Under the pieces are notes generated by a model. The model did not search any database and had not been told where the DNA came from. It worked only from the letters and a program-made list of their open reading frames with translations. From the NCBI RefSeq assembly GCF_000420405.1, contig NZ_ATUW01000005.1, positions 62,001-126,000 of the forward strand: 64,000 nt of DNA, given 5' to 3'. This DNA is from Winkia neuii subsp. neuii DSM 8576. Lineage in GTDB: Bacteria > Actinomycetota > Actinomycetes > Actinomycetales > Actinomycetaceae. The stretch's first letter is position 1. Every line of letters starts with the position of its first letter. Both the position numbers and the translations under genes were made by a program. Of the stretch, positions 54,521 to 63,100 are shown one piece after another.

Positions 54521-56193
54521 CCCTCTGCTACTTTGTTCGCTGCTTCAACGACGGGTTCCAAGGGCTCTTTCTCCGGGAGGCACTCCATCGCATCCGCAAG
54601 GACGAAATTAAGCAGGCCGTCTACTCGCTCCAGCAGGTCTTCCCGCGCCTGGCGAGCCATAGTACGCACCGCCTGGTCGCCGAATACAGCCTCAAGTAAC
54701 CGCTGTGCGACAACCGCGGTACCGCCAGCGACCCCGAGTTCAGCGCCCGTCAGCCCCCCGGTTGAGGCAAAAATTACCAGCATGAGCGCCACCCCTAAAA
54801 CGTTGACGCCAATTGACAAGATTCTAGCTGTGGTTTTCTTTGAATCCGATTGTTCGCGAATCCTATTCAGCAGTGAGCGCTGCCACTGGCGCACCAGGTA
54901 AGCGCCCTTTTCGACCAGTATTTGTTCGTCGAGCGGAGAGAGCTCGCGAGCTAACTGTTGCGTTTCTGGGCGCCTGTTCCAACTACTCAGAACCTGCTGG
55001 CGCGCAGCCTCCGCTTTGTCGACGACTATCGAGGTGAGCCCGTCCTCTAGAGCCGACTCGACAGGCTCCACAGGGGCTGGCTTACCTCGCAGAGCATTCC
55101 ATAGCCGATCGCGCCAATGCGAAATTTGCGACTCCAACGAACGGAAGAAATCCGAGGTCCCAACTATATCTTGCCAGCGGGCCAGTACCTCCCCCCGTAG
55201 CAAAGTCCCGTCGGCAGTGGCATCTTCAATTGCCTTCAGTGCGCTCCGGCGGGCATCTTCAATCTCTCCGAGGGCGTGCTGGCGGGCCTCATCTTGATCC
55301 CTCGCCCCCTCTAGCACGCGAGCTGTCCGTTCTAATAGCTCTCCCACTGCTCCCCGCAGGGTGCGCCTAGCTAGCGCAGCCCGCGACGCGGCATCTGCGG
55401 CCAACCGTTCGAGCCATTCTTTTAGCGGGCGCACGTATTTCGTGGGCAACTCACCATTTGTAAGCTCAAGCTCAGGGACGACGAAAATCGGGGCTTCCTG
55501 CAGGGCTGACCGTTCTAAATGCTCGGCAAGGTCTGCTCGTATTTGAGCTTCGGCAGAAGCGGGCACGCGGTTCAGCACCACGGCCACCGCAATGTCGCGG
55601 CGCGCAGCCTCGTCTAGCACCTCCCACGCCTTCGCATCTGCATAGCGGGCCGCCGTAGTTACGAACACCCACAGGTCAGCAGCGGCTAAAAGCTGGCCGG
55701 CTAAACGCCTGTTGTCGTCCACCACAGAGTCGATGTCGGGAGCATCTAGGAGGGCGAGTCCTTCGGGCAAAGTAGCGGCTTCGCGCAGTTCGATAGAGGA
55801 CCAGGCTCCCTCGGTCTGGGCTGGAGAAGGGGCCGCCTCCGCTGCTACGCGGACCCTGGCTAGTGTGGGTAAAATTCTTTTATCTGAAAACCAGTGTTCG
55901 TCTGCACTCGCATGCAGTAGAAGCGGCCGTCGAGTTGTAGGACGAATTACGGACGAGGCCGAAACCTGTGCGCCGACTAGCGCGTTTACAATAGTCGACT
56001 TTCCTGCCCCGGTCGAGCCCCCTATGACCGAAAGTAAGGGGGCGTCCAAAGACCTGGTGCGAGGAATAATGTGGTCGTCTAGGCGATGAATCAAAGCATC
56101 CCGCTCACTAGGGCCGGCCGGATCCAGATCGAGTTCGAATCGAAGAGCGCCCAGCGCATTCTTTAGATCTTGCAGATCAGCTTCGGGATTCAT
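54508..56193 (-). CDS. Dynamin-like membrane GTPase (first of pair)
   Basis: A 561-residue P-loop protein with G1 GGSTGAGKST (58-67), G2-like RPTTRRP (84-90), G3 DAPDID and a degenerate G4 (NRVP). The region after the GTPase domain is strongly helical with long charged stretches (about 270-450), then comes a hydrophobic pair (about 470-510, LGVALMLVIFASTG and GGTAVVAQ) and a short amphipathic end. The overlap with the second gene and the shared plan point to a hetero-oligomer. It lies 11 bases after hisS, which may be only an operon passenger relation. Confidence 0.75.
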   Translation of the reverse strand: MNPEADLQDLKNALGALRFELDLDPAGPSERDALIHRLDDHIIPRTRSLDAPLLSVIGGSTGAGKSTIVNALVGAQVSASSVIRPTTRRPLLLHASADEHWFSDKRILPTLARVRVAAEAAPSPAQTEGAWSSIELREAATLPEGLALLDAPDIDSVVDDNRRLAGQLLAAADLWVFVTTAARYADAKAWEVLDEAARRDIAVAVVLNRVPASAEAQIRADLAEHLERSALQEAPIFVVPELELTNGELPTKYVRPLKEWLERLAADAASRAALARRTLRGAVGELLERTARVLEGARDQDEARQHALGEIEDARRSALKAIEDATADGTLLRGEVLARWQDIVGTSDFFRSLESQISHWRDRLWNALRGKPAPVEPVESALEDGLTSIVVDKAEAARQQVLSSWNRRPETQQLARELSPLDEQILVEKGAYLVRQWQRSLLNRIREQSDSKKTTARILSIGVNVLGVALMLVIFASTGGLTGAELGVAGGTAVVAQRLLEAVFGDQAVRTMARQAREDLLERVDGLLNFVLADAMECLPEKEPLEPVVEAANKVAEGWLK

Positions 56194-56204
56194 CGTTATC
56201 CTAT

Positions 56205-57527
56205 TCAGTTATTCGCGGTTACTTGTGGCACCAAATATTGTTCGTCTGGCTTCCAGGAGAGAGGATCTGCCTGTACCTGCTCGCCCGTTATGATGTTCTT
56301 GACCTCACTAGAATCTGGGAACCACACGTAGGGAATTCCACGCTGGTCAGCAGCCTTTATTTGTTTTCCAAACTTAGCCGCCTTGGGAGCAGTATCCGCA
56401 CATATCCCCCGCTCGCGTAACGCGTCTGCGACTTTGTTCGAGTCCTCTCGGTGTTCCTCGTTGGTTACTGCAACCAGCACGGCAGAAGGAACCTTCCTAG
56501 AAGCAGTGGCCAATTCACCGGAAATGATCCTGGATACCAGTCTCGAGACCCCAATCGACATGCCTACCCCCGGGTAAGTGCGTTTGCCATCCGTAGCAAG
56601 TGAGTCATAGCGCCCACCAGAGCAGATCGAACCTAGATTCTCGTGCCCTTCAACGGTAGTTTCGTAGACCGTGCCCGTGTAGTAGTCAAGCCCGCGGGCA
56701 ATCGACAAATCTGCCTGCACCAGGCCGGGGACGCGCCGGCTCGCCTGATCTAGCAGCTGGGTGAGCTCGTCGAGCCCTTGTTCGAGTAGCTCAGAGCTTA
56801 CCTGTAACTCTTGAATCCGGGAGCGGACAGTGGATCCGTCGCCCTTTATCTGGGCCATCTGAAGCAGCTTTTCCTGAGCCTTAGTTGAAAAGCTCAGCTC
56901 TTCCATCTCTGAGGCCACGCCGCCCGGCCCAATCTTGTCTAGTTTGTCCAACGCACGCAGGGCCCCCTCAACGTTTTCGATACCCAGCGCCTCACAGTAG
57001 CCCTGCACAATCTTGCGGTTGTTGACCCGAATGTGCACTGGTGGCAAGGGCAGGGAGGAAAGTACCCTGGCCATCACTACCGCCACTTCGACCTCGTGGA
57101 AGAAAGGCAGCTCACCGTCGCCCACTATGTCGATATCAGCCTGGGTGAATTCGCGGAAGCGTCCGTCCTGAGGTCGCTCTCCACGCCATACTTTCTGAAT
57201 CTGGTAGCGCTTGAAGGGGAAGTTTAGGCGAGCCCTATTTTCCAGTACGTAGCGCGCAAAGGGCACGGTCAGATCGAAGTGCAGACCAATCTGCCTGGGG
57301 TCTTCTGCCGCTTTTACTGGGTCCTCTTGCAACCTGCGCAACAGGTAAATCTCTTTCGATGTTTCGCCCTTGCGTAGCAGCTCACTTACGGGTTCTACAG
57401 CACGCGTTTCAATGTTGGCGAACCCGTGTAGTTCGAACCCCTGCCTAATCTTTTCCAGCACGTAATTTTCGACGATCCTGCCCTCGGGAAGCCATTCAGG
57501 AAAGCCCGACAGTGAAGTTTTCGACAT
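56205..57527 (-). CDS. hisS: Histidyl-tRNA synthetase
   Basis: A 440-residue class II synthetase. Motif 2 region RYQIQKVWRGERPQDGRF and the histidine-specific segment RGLDYYTGTVYET are intact; the C-terminal anticodon-binding domain runs from about 340 (VLVAVTNEEHRED). Length is typical of the actinobacterial type. It follows the MBL hydrolase gene by 15 bases. Confidence 0.95.
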   Translation of the reverse strand: MSKTSLSGFPEWLPEGRIVENYVLEKIRQGFELHGFANIETRAVEPVSELLRKGETSKEIYLLRRLQEDPVKAAEDPRQIGLHFDLTVPFARYVLENRARLNFPFKRYQIQKVWRGERPQDGRFREFTQADIDIVGDGELPFFHEVEVAVVMARVLSSLPLPPVHIRVNNRKIVQGYCEALGIENVEGALRALDKLDKIGPGGVASEMEELSFSTKAQEKLLQMAQIKGDGSTVRSRIQELQVSSELLEQGLDELTQLLDQASRRVPGLVQADLSIARGLDYYTGTVYETTVEGHENLGSICSGGRYDSLATDGKRTYPGVGMSIGVSRLVSRIISGELATASRKVPSAVLVAVTNEEHREDSNKVADALRERGICADTAPKAAKFGKQIKAADQRGIPYVWFPDSSEVKNIITGEQVQADPLSWKPDEQYLVPQVTANN

Positions 57528-57542
57528 ACCTCTTCCTTATCC

Positions 57543-58247
57543 CTAACCTGCGATGCGCGCCTGCACCAAATAGGGGTTCGTTCGTTTTTCTAGACCCATC
57601 GTAGTTGCCCGGCCATGCCCCGGAAGCAGCACCGTTTGGGGATCGGTAACATTTTGCAATGTCCGCAACGTGTGCAGCATTTGTGTAGAGTCACCGCCCA
57701 CCAAGTCTGTGCGCCCCACAGATCCGGCAAAAATAACATCTGCGGCGAGGGCGAACACCGGAGTTTTCTCGACCAGCTTCGCCCCTTCCCCCTCTAGCGG
57801 GCCAGACCCAAAGAACAACGTAGAGCCCTCGGTGTGCCCGGGCGCGGGCACCGCACGCAAAGCAACCTGGGAAACTAGTTCGGTCGCTTCAGTGAGCATC
57901 TGTGCGGGCAATTCTTGCACGTTTTTGGGGCGTATCCATTCAGAGTTGCCGGTCTGGGCCATGGCCGCGGCCAACAGCTCGTCGACGAGCGGATTATCCA
58001 TGCGATAAAGATCGGGACCGGGCACATAAACCGGCCTGTCACCTGCTATTTTTGCCGCGTCCCACACGTGATCGGGATGACCGTGGGTACATAAAACGGC
58101 TCCCACTTCCAAATCTTTTTCAGCCAGCTTGTCCAATATTGCCTGGGCATGGCCAGCCCCCGGATCAACTACCAACGCTTCTTTTCCGACGTTGAGAATG
58201 TAGGTGTTTGCGGCGAAAAACGGCGCGACCAAGGTGTTTATCTGCAT
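57543..58247 (-). CDS. Metallo-beta-lactamase-fold hydrolase (glyoxalase II-like)
   Basis: A 234-residue zinc hydrolase. The metal motif THGHPDH (about 54-60), the later APGHTEGSTLFF, the GSVGRTD aspartate and GHGRATTMG are all present. This is the group of small MBL proteins called hydroxyacylglutathione hydrolase-like; actinobacteria lack glutathione, so the substrate is probably another thioester. Gene order MBL-hisS is conserved in actinobacteria. ATG at 58247 with the divergent DUF349 gene 155 bases away. Confidence 0.87.
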   Translation of the reverse strand: MQINTLVAPFFAANTYILNVGKEALVVDPGAGHAQAILDKLAEKDLEVGAVLCTHGHPDHVWDAAKIAGDRPVYVPGPDLYRMDNPLVDELLAAAMAQTGNSEWIRPKNVQELPAQMLTEATELVSQVALRAVPAPGHTEGSTLFFGSGPLEGEGAKLVEKTPVFALAADVIFAGSVGRTDLVGGDSTQMLHTLRTLQNVTDPQTVLLPGHGRATTMGLEKRTNPYLVQARIAG

Positions 58248-58402
58248 GTGGCAATCCTATCGCACACAGATATTATTGCCCTTTCACTTTGGAGGCCTTT
58301 ACACAGTACAATGACACAGAGCACAAGTGCTCAGACAATATTTGGCTTCGGCCACTACAAACCTACGGGGTCCGCCCCGTCCAAGTGATTGAAGGTTGCA
58401 CC

Positions 58403-59704
58403 GTGAGCGATTCGCCCACCCAGAACGTACCCACCCAGAACCCACAGGCAAAATCCACCGATCCTGCCGAAACTGCTGCACGCGAATTTGGCCGCGTGAG
58501 TGAAGACGGCACGGTTTGGGTAAAAGATGCCGATGGCGAACGAGCAGTAGGCCAATTTCCCGATAAGCTCCCCGAAGATCCGCTGTCTTTGTACGTGCGT
58601 CGCTTTTTAGATTTGCAGGCACAGGTCGAGCTATTCGAAGGCCGACTGCCACATCTGAATAGTAAAGAAATCGATCAGACTCTGAGCGGGTTGCAAGAAG
58701 CAGTGCGCGAGCCTGCTGTGGTCGGGAACGTTCAAGCATTGCGCGAGCGTGTAGCCCAGCTCGCCGAAAAAGCCGGGCAGGCTAAAGAGGCAGCGAAGGA
58801 ACGCCGGGCAGCTCAGAAAGCCGAGGCTCTTTCCCGCCGCATCCAAATCGTAGAGGAGGCAGAGGCTGTTGCGGCCCAAGATCCTGCTCGTACCCAGTGG
58901 AAGCATTCTTCGCAAAAGCTGCGCGATTTGTTAGAACAGTGGAAGGGCGAACAGCGCAAGGGGCCGCGCCTCGACAGGCCCACAGAAGACGGGCTGTGGA
59001 AGCGTTTTTCTGGAGCCCGCACCGTTTTCGATCGGCACCGCCGCCAGTTCTTCTCGAAACTGGACGCCTCCCAGGCTGAAGCCAAAAAAGCTAAGCAAGA
59101 TCTGGTACGTCGTGCCGAGGAACTGTCCACATCCACCGACTGGGGGGCTACTGCCGGGGCCTACCGCGATTTGATGAATGAGTGGCGCCGCGCCGGGCGA
59201 GCTTCGCGTAAGGACGACGACGCGCTGTGGGAGCGCTTCCGCAAGGCTCAGCAAACATTTTTTGACGCGAAGAACGCTCAGAATGCCGCCCTGGAGCAGG
59301 AGTTCCAACAGAATCTTGCGTTGAAGGAAAAGCTTCTCGAGAAGGTGGAAGCCATTCTGCCCGTAACTGACATCGAGGCAGCCAAGGCGAAACTACGTCC
59401 TCTACAGGACGAATGGGACCAAATTGGGCACGTTCCCCGTGCCGACAAGTCGCGTATCGAATCCCGCATGCGCGCGGTCGAGGACGCAATACGCAAGGCT
59501 GAAGAGGACGAGTGGCGCCGGACTGACCCCGAAACTAAGGCTCGCGCACAGGGCATGCTAGGGCAGCTACAAACAAAACTGGAAGATCTAAGTCAGCAGA
59601 TTGACGCTGCCAAGGCTGCCGGAAACACCCAGGAGTTGGCGAAACTTCAGGAAGCCTACAACACCTCCAAGCAGTGGTTTGACCAGATTAGCCCGCAGGC
59701 TTAA
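58403..59704 (+). CDS. DUF349 domain protein
   Basis: A 433-residue, almost fully helical, charged cytosolic protein with repeated DUF349 units (recurring segments like WKxxxxxxxxxxxxLWKRFSGARTVFDRHR). The N-terminal about 60 residues are polar and probably flexible. The start is GTG 58403 with GAAGGT seven bases upstream; the frame is open to 58208 but would overlap the divergent gene's start. DUF349 proteins are widespread in actinobacteria next to rsh and hisS; their role is unknown. A hairpin follows. Confidence 0.85.
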   Translation: MSDSPTQNVPTQNPQAKSTDPAETAAREFGRVSEDGTVWVKDADGERAVGQFPDKLPEDPLSLYVRRFLDLQAQVELFEGRLPHLNSKEIDQTLSGLQEAVREPAVVGNVQALRERVAQLAEKAGQAKEAAKERRAAQKAEALSRRIQIVEEAEAVAAQDPARTQWKHSSQKLRDLLEQWKGEQRKGPRLDRPTEDGLWKRFSGARTVFDRHRRQFFSKLDASQAEAKKAKQDLVRRAEELSTSTDWGATAGAYRDLMNEWRRAGRASRKDDDALWERFRKAQQTFFDAKNAQNAALEQEFQQNLALKEKLLEKVEAILPVTDIEAAKAKLRPLQDEWDQIGHVPRADKSRIESRMRAVEDAIRKAEEDEWRRTDPETKARAQGMLGQLQTKLEDLSQQIDAAKAAGNTQELAKLQEAYNTSKQWFDQISPQA

Positions 59705-59726
59705 TTTTCCACAGCATACTATCCAC

Positions 59727-59758
59727 AGGTGGCGGCTCCCCACGTTGAGCCGCCACCT
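59727..59758 (+). terminator. Terminator after the DUF349 gene
   Basis: AGGTGGCGGCT (59727-59737) and AGCCGCCACCT (59748-59758) form an exact 11-bp stem with a ten-base loop, 22 bases after the stop. A weak T-rich stretch (TCTTGTTG) follows. Confidence 0.8.
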
Positions 59759-59779
59759 TCTTGTTGCCAGATTAGAAGC

Positions 59780-60280
59780 ATGCAAAAGCTCATCTATTTT
59801 TCTGGCAAAACAATTGTACTTACTCCCCTAGTGGTTGGTGTATACAGGACGCTACTCACCTCCAACCTGCTTGCCAACCTAGGCAAGGATTTTTGGGCCT
59901 GCAAAACCGATCTGACCACCCCAATAGGGCGTGCCAGCGCCTGTGCCAGTGTGCTTCCACCCAACGCTTCGCTCACGGGTCCAACGCTCGCCTGGATTCT
60001 AGGAGGAGGCGCTGCCGCACCCCTGTGGTGTGCCGGGCGAACGTGCTCGCGTAGAGCCGCAAAAAACATCCACAGGTCTGCCGCGCCCGCACTTATATTG
60101 GGAGCGGCGAAGCTTTGCTACCCCGATCGGGCACTAGCGGACCTAGCTTGCTACGGCGGAGCGAAATTGTTTTCTACCTGGGCTAAGAAACTTTGTTTGC
60201 TGGGTGCACGCCCGGAGGCGGCCATTACACTAGCATCTTCAAATTCAATAGGCCCAAAGAGACTGGCCGCCTTAACGTGA
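59780..60280 (+). CDS. Doubtful hypothetical protein
   Basis: An open frame of 166 codons from ATG 59780 (weak ribosome binding site) ending 9 bases inside the convergent rsh gene. The predicted product has two or three hydrophobic stretches (about 10-30, 70-90, 105-120) and several cysteines, and does not match a family I recognise. Codon usage looks like that of its neighbours but its amino-acid composition is unusual. If it is not a gene, 59705-60271 is a 567-base stretch holding only the hairpin above and no other clear signal. Confidence 0.35.
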   Translation: MQKLIYFSGKTIVLTPLVVGVYRTLLTSNLLANLGKDFWACKTDLTTPIGRASACASVLPPNASLTGPTLAWILGGGAAAPLWCAGRTCSRRAAKNIHRSAAPALILGAAKLCYPDRALADLACYGGAKLFSTWAKKLCLLGARPEAAITLASSNSIGPKRLAALT

Positions 60281-62551
60281 GTTGGTAACTCGCTTAGCCG
60301 AGAATACCCCATCAATCCTGGTCAACGCCGATAATATAGCACTCAGATGTGACGCTTCGGCCATCTCGAAAGTCCACCGCTGGGTTGCCACCCTGTCAGA
60401 GCTTGTGGCGGCCGACACCGACATCACGTTCACGTGGTAGTCCGAGAGTACCCTCGTTACATCGTTTAGGAGCCCCTCGCGATCCAGGGATTCTATCTGC
60501 ACCTGAACCAAGAATGCCGAATGTGGATGCTCTTCCCACGACACACCGATTATCCGCTCAGGATGGCGCGACAGGTTCTTAACGTTCGAACAGTCTCGCC
60601 GATGCACGGATACGCCTTGGCCGCGAGTAATGAATCCAATAATCGCGTCCCCAGGAACCGGAGTACAGCACTTAGCTAGTTTGGTCCAAATAGAAGAGTC
60701 CGCACCCTCGACAAGCACGCCAGTGGAACTACTCCTAGAACGCTTTGTACGGGCAGGAGTTACGGCCTCAGCAAGAGTCTCTTCGGACCCCGACTCACCA
60801 CCGGCCTGTTCCAACAGCCTACTAGTGACGTTCGCGGCTGAAATGTGCCCGTCTCCGATGGCAGCGTACAGCCCAGAAACGTCGGCGTAGCCAAAGTCGG
60901 TGGCTACTGCAGTAAGAGACTCCCGGGTAAGAAGGCGGCGCAACGGCAAGTTCTGCTTACGCAAATTTTGCCCCAACTGGTTTTTGCCCGCCTCAATGGA
61001 TTCCTCGCGGCGCTCCTTGGAGAACCACGCCTTGATCTTAGAACGGGCACGGCCGGTGGCAACAAAATTCAGCCAATCCCTAGACGGACCAGCTCCAGGT
61101 GCCTTAGAGGTCAAAATTGCCACGGAGTCGCCATTTTCAAGCACGGTATCCAAAGGTACAAGTTTGCCATTTACCTTTGCTCCCACAGTTTTGTGCCCGA
61201 CCTCGGTGTGAACTGCGTAAGCAAAATCTACTGTGGTAGCTCCAAGTGCCAACTCCACGACCTCGCCTTGAGGGGTGAAGACATAAACGCGATCTCCGGA
61301 CATTTCGTAGCGCAGTTGGTCCAAAAACTCCGCCGGATCCTGGGTCTCACGTTGCCAATCGACCAGCTGGCGCAGCCACGACATGTTCTCGGTTTTTTCA
61401 ACCTCTTTTTCGTTAGTCGCATTTGGATTCTGCTTGTACCGCCAGTGTGCAGCTACGCCAAATTCGGCCCTTTGATGCATGTCGAAGGTACGCACTTGAA
61501 TCTCGACAGGCTTCCCGCCGGGGCCCATTACCGTAGTATGTAGCGACTGATACATATTGAACTTGGGCATTGCAATATAGTCTTTGAACCGTCCGGGCAA
61601 CGGGTTCCAGCGGGCGTGCATTGCCCCTAACACCGCGTAGCAGTCACGGACTTCTTCGACGAGGACGCGCACGCCCACCAGGTCGTAGATGTCGTCAAAA
61701 TCGCGCCCGCGCACGATCATTTTCTGATAAATCGAGTAGTGGTGTTTCGGCCTACCTGAAACGGTTCCGCGAATGTTGTTGCGCCGCAACTCATCCTCGA
61801 CATCGCGGATGATCTGTGCAAGATATTTTTCGCGGGCCGGAGCCCGCTCAGCAACGAGTCGATCTATTTCCTCATATACCCCGGGGTAAAGAGTCTTAAA
61901 CGAAAGGTCTTCAAGCTCCCATTTAATGGAGTTCATGCCGAGGCGATGTGCCAAGGGCGCATAGATTTCGAGAGTTTCACGCGCCTTCTTTTGCGCCGAG
62001 GACGAAGATACGTACTTCCAGGTGCGGGCATTGTGCAACCGATCCCCGAGTTTGATCATGAGGACCCTGATGTCCTTTGCCATCGCAACGATCATTTTGC
62101 GAACGGTCTCGGCCTGGGCAGCCTCCCCATATTCCACTTTGTCGAGCTTCGTGACCCCGTCGACAAGCAACGCAATCTCGTCCCCATATTCGGAAGTAAG
62201 CTCTTCCAGCGAGTAATCAGTGTCCTCGACGGTATCGTGGAGCAGCGCCGCAGCCAAAGTAGTCGAAGTCATCCCCAACTCGGCCAATATAGTTGCCACC
62301 GCTACAGGATGGGTAATATAGGGCTCGCCACTCTTACGCATCTGCCCTTCGTGGAGCGCCTTCGCCTTAGCATAAGCAGATTCAATCAGCTCAATATCCG
62401 CCTTAGGATGGTTTGCTCGCAGCGCTCGCACAAGCGGCTCCAAAGCGGGTGGGACCTTTCGGTGGCGTGCCCCAAACCAGGCAAGTGACGACCTTACACG
62501 AGACGACGACCCAAGCCCTTTGGGTCCTTCTGAATCTTGATCACCACTCAT
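60272..62551 (-). CDS. rsh: Bifunctional (p)ppGpp synthetase/hydrolase Rsh
   Basis: A 759-residue stringent-response enzyme. The HD hydrolase domain is at about 60-200 (His81, HD 105-106 in HDTVEDTD), the synthetase domain at about 235-400 (the G-loop YQKMI segment, RVLVEEVRDCY, EIQVRTFDMHQRAEFG), then TGS (about 430-490, VYVFTPQGEVVELALGATTVDFAY) and a C-terminal ACT domain. It both makes and degrades the alarmone. It lies in the order secF-apt-rsh, standard in actinobacteria. Confidence 0.96.
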   Translation of the reverse strand: MSGDQDSEGPKGLGSSSRVRSSLAWFGARHRKVPPALEPLVRALRANHPKADIELIESAYAKAKALHEGQMRKSGEPYITHPVAVATILAELGMTSTTLAAALLHDTVEDTDYSLEELTSEYGDEIALLVDGVTKLDKVEYGEAAQAETVRKMIVAMAKDIRVLMIKLGDRLHNARTWKYVSSSSAQKKARETLEIYAPLAHRLGMNSIKWELEDLSFKTLYPGVYEEIDRLVAERAPAREKYLAQIIRDVEDELRRNNIRGTVSGRPKHHYSIYQKMIVRGRDFDDIYDLVGVRVLVEEVRDCYAVLGAMHARWNPLPGRFKDYIAMPKFNMYQSLHTTVMGPGGKPVEIQVRTFDMHQRAEFGVAAHWRYKQNPNATNEKEVEKTENMSWLRQLVDWQRETQDPAEFLDQLRYEMSGDRVYVFTPQGEVVELALGATTVDFAYAVHTEVGHKTVGAKVNGKLVPLDTVLENGDSVAILTSKAPGAGPSRDWLNFVATGRARSKIKAWFSKERREESIEAGKNQLGQNLRKQNLPLRRLLTRESLTAVATDFGYADVSGLYAAIGDGHISAANVTSRLLEQAGGESGSEETLAEAVTPARTKRSRSSSTGVLVEGADSSIWTKLAKCCTPVPGDAIIGFITRGQGVSVHRRDCSNVKNLSRHPERIIGVSWEEHPHSAFLVQVQIESLDREGLLNDVTRVLSDYHVNVMSVSAATSSDRVATQRWTFEMAEASHLSAILSALTRIDGVFSAKRVTNSR

Positions 62552-62566
62552 GCTCCTTATGGTATC

Positions 62567-63100
62567 TCAGAAGGTGACTAAAGATTGAAACGGTACATCG
62601 CCAATTACTTTGCGCCCTCCCAATTCTTCCAGCTCCATGAGAACCGCGATCTCGGCAACGGAACCGCCAGAGCGATCTATGAGCTGCATGGCCGCGCGAG
62701 CAGTACCCCCAGTAGCCAAAACGTCATCCAAAATGAGGACACGAGCGCCCTCGGGAACTGAGTCAGGACGAATTTCCATTCGCGCACTTCCGTACTCAAG
62801 ATCGTAATCGACGCCGATGACCGGTCCCGGCAGTTTCCCACCCTTGCGCACTGTCATCATGCCGATGCCAAGCTCAACTGCAAGAGGCGCTGCAAGGATG
62901 AAGCCCCTGGACTCCAGGCCGGCTACCGCGTCGATTTTGCCGCGGTAGTGCTCGGCCATCAAAGTGATGAGTTCCTTAAATGCAGGACCATTTGCCAAAA
63001 GTGGGGTGATATCGCGAAACAACACCCCTTTTCGTGGAAAATCCGGGATTTCGCGAAGATTTTCTAGAACCAGGTCGCGCATTCGAGGGGGGAACTTCAT
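62567..63100 (-). CDS. apt: Adenine phosphoribosyltransferase
   Basis: A 177-residue purine salvage enzyme making AMP from adenine and PRPP. The PRPP motif VLILDDVLATGGTARAA (about 121-137), the RGFILAAPLA loop and FRDITPLLANG are visible. Its ATG overlaps the secF stop by four bases (ATGA). Confidence 0.95.
   Translation of the reverse strand: MKFPPRMRDLVLENLREIPDFPRKGVLFRDITPLLANGPAFKELITLMAEHYRGKIDAVAGLESRGFILAAPLAVELGIGMMTVRKGGKLPGPVIGVDYDLEYGSARMEIRPDSVPEGARVLILDDVLATGGTARAAMQLIDRSGGSVAEIAVLMELEELGGRKVIGDVPFQSLVTF

Noticed and set aside
58311-58388. 25-codon upstream ORF before the DUF349 gene, possible leader peptide
   Set aside because: Its ATG overlaps a TACAAT box and there is no ribosome binding site or run of regulatory codons.
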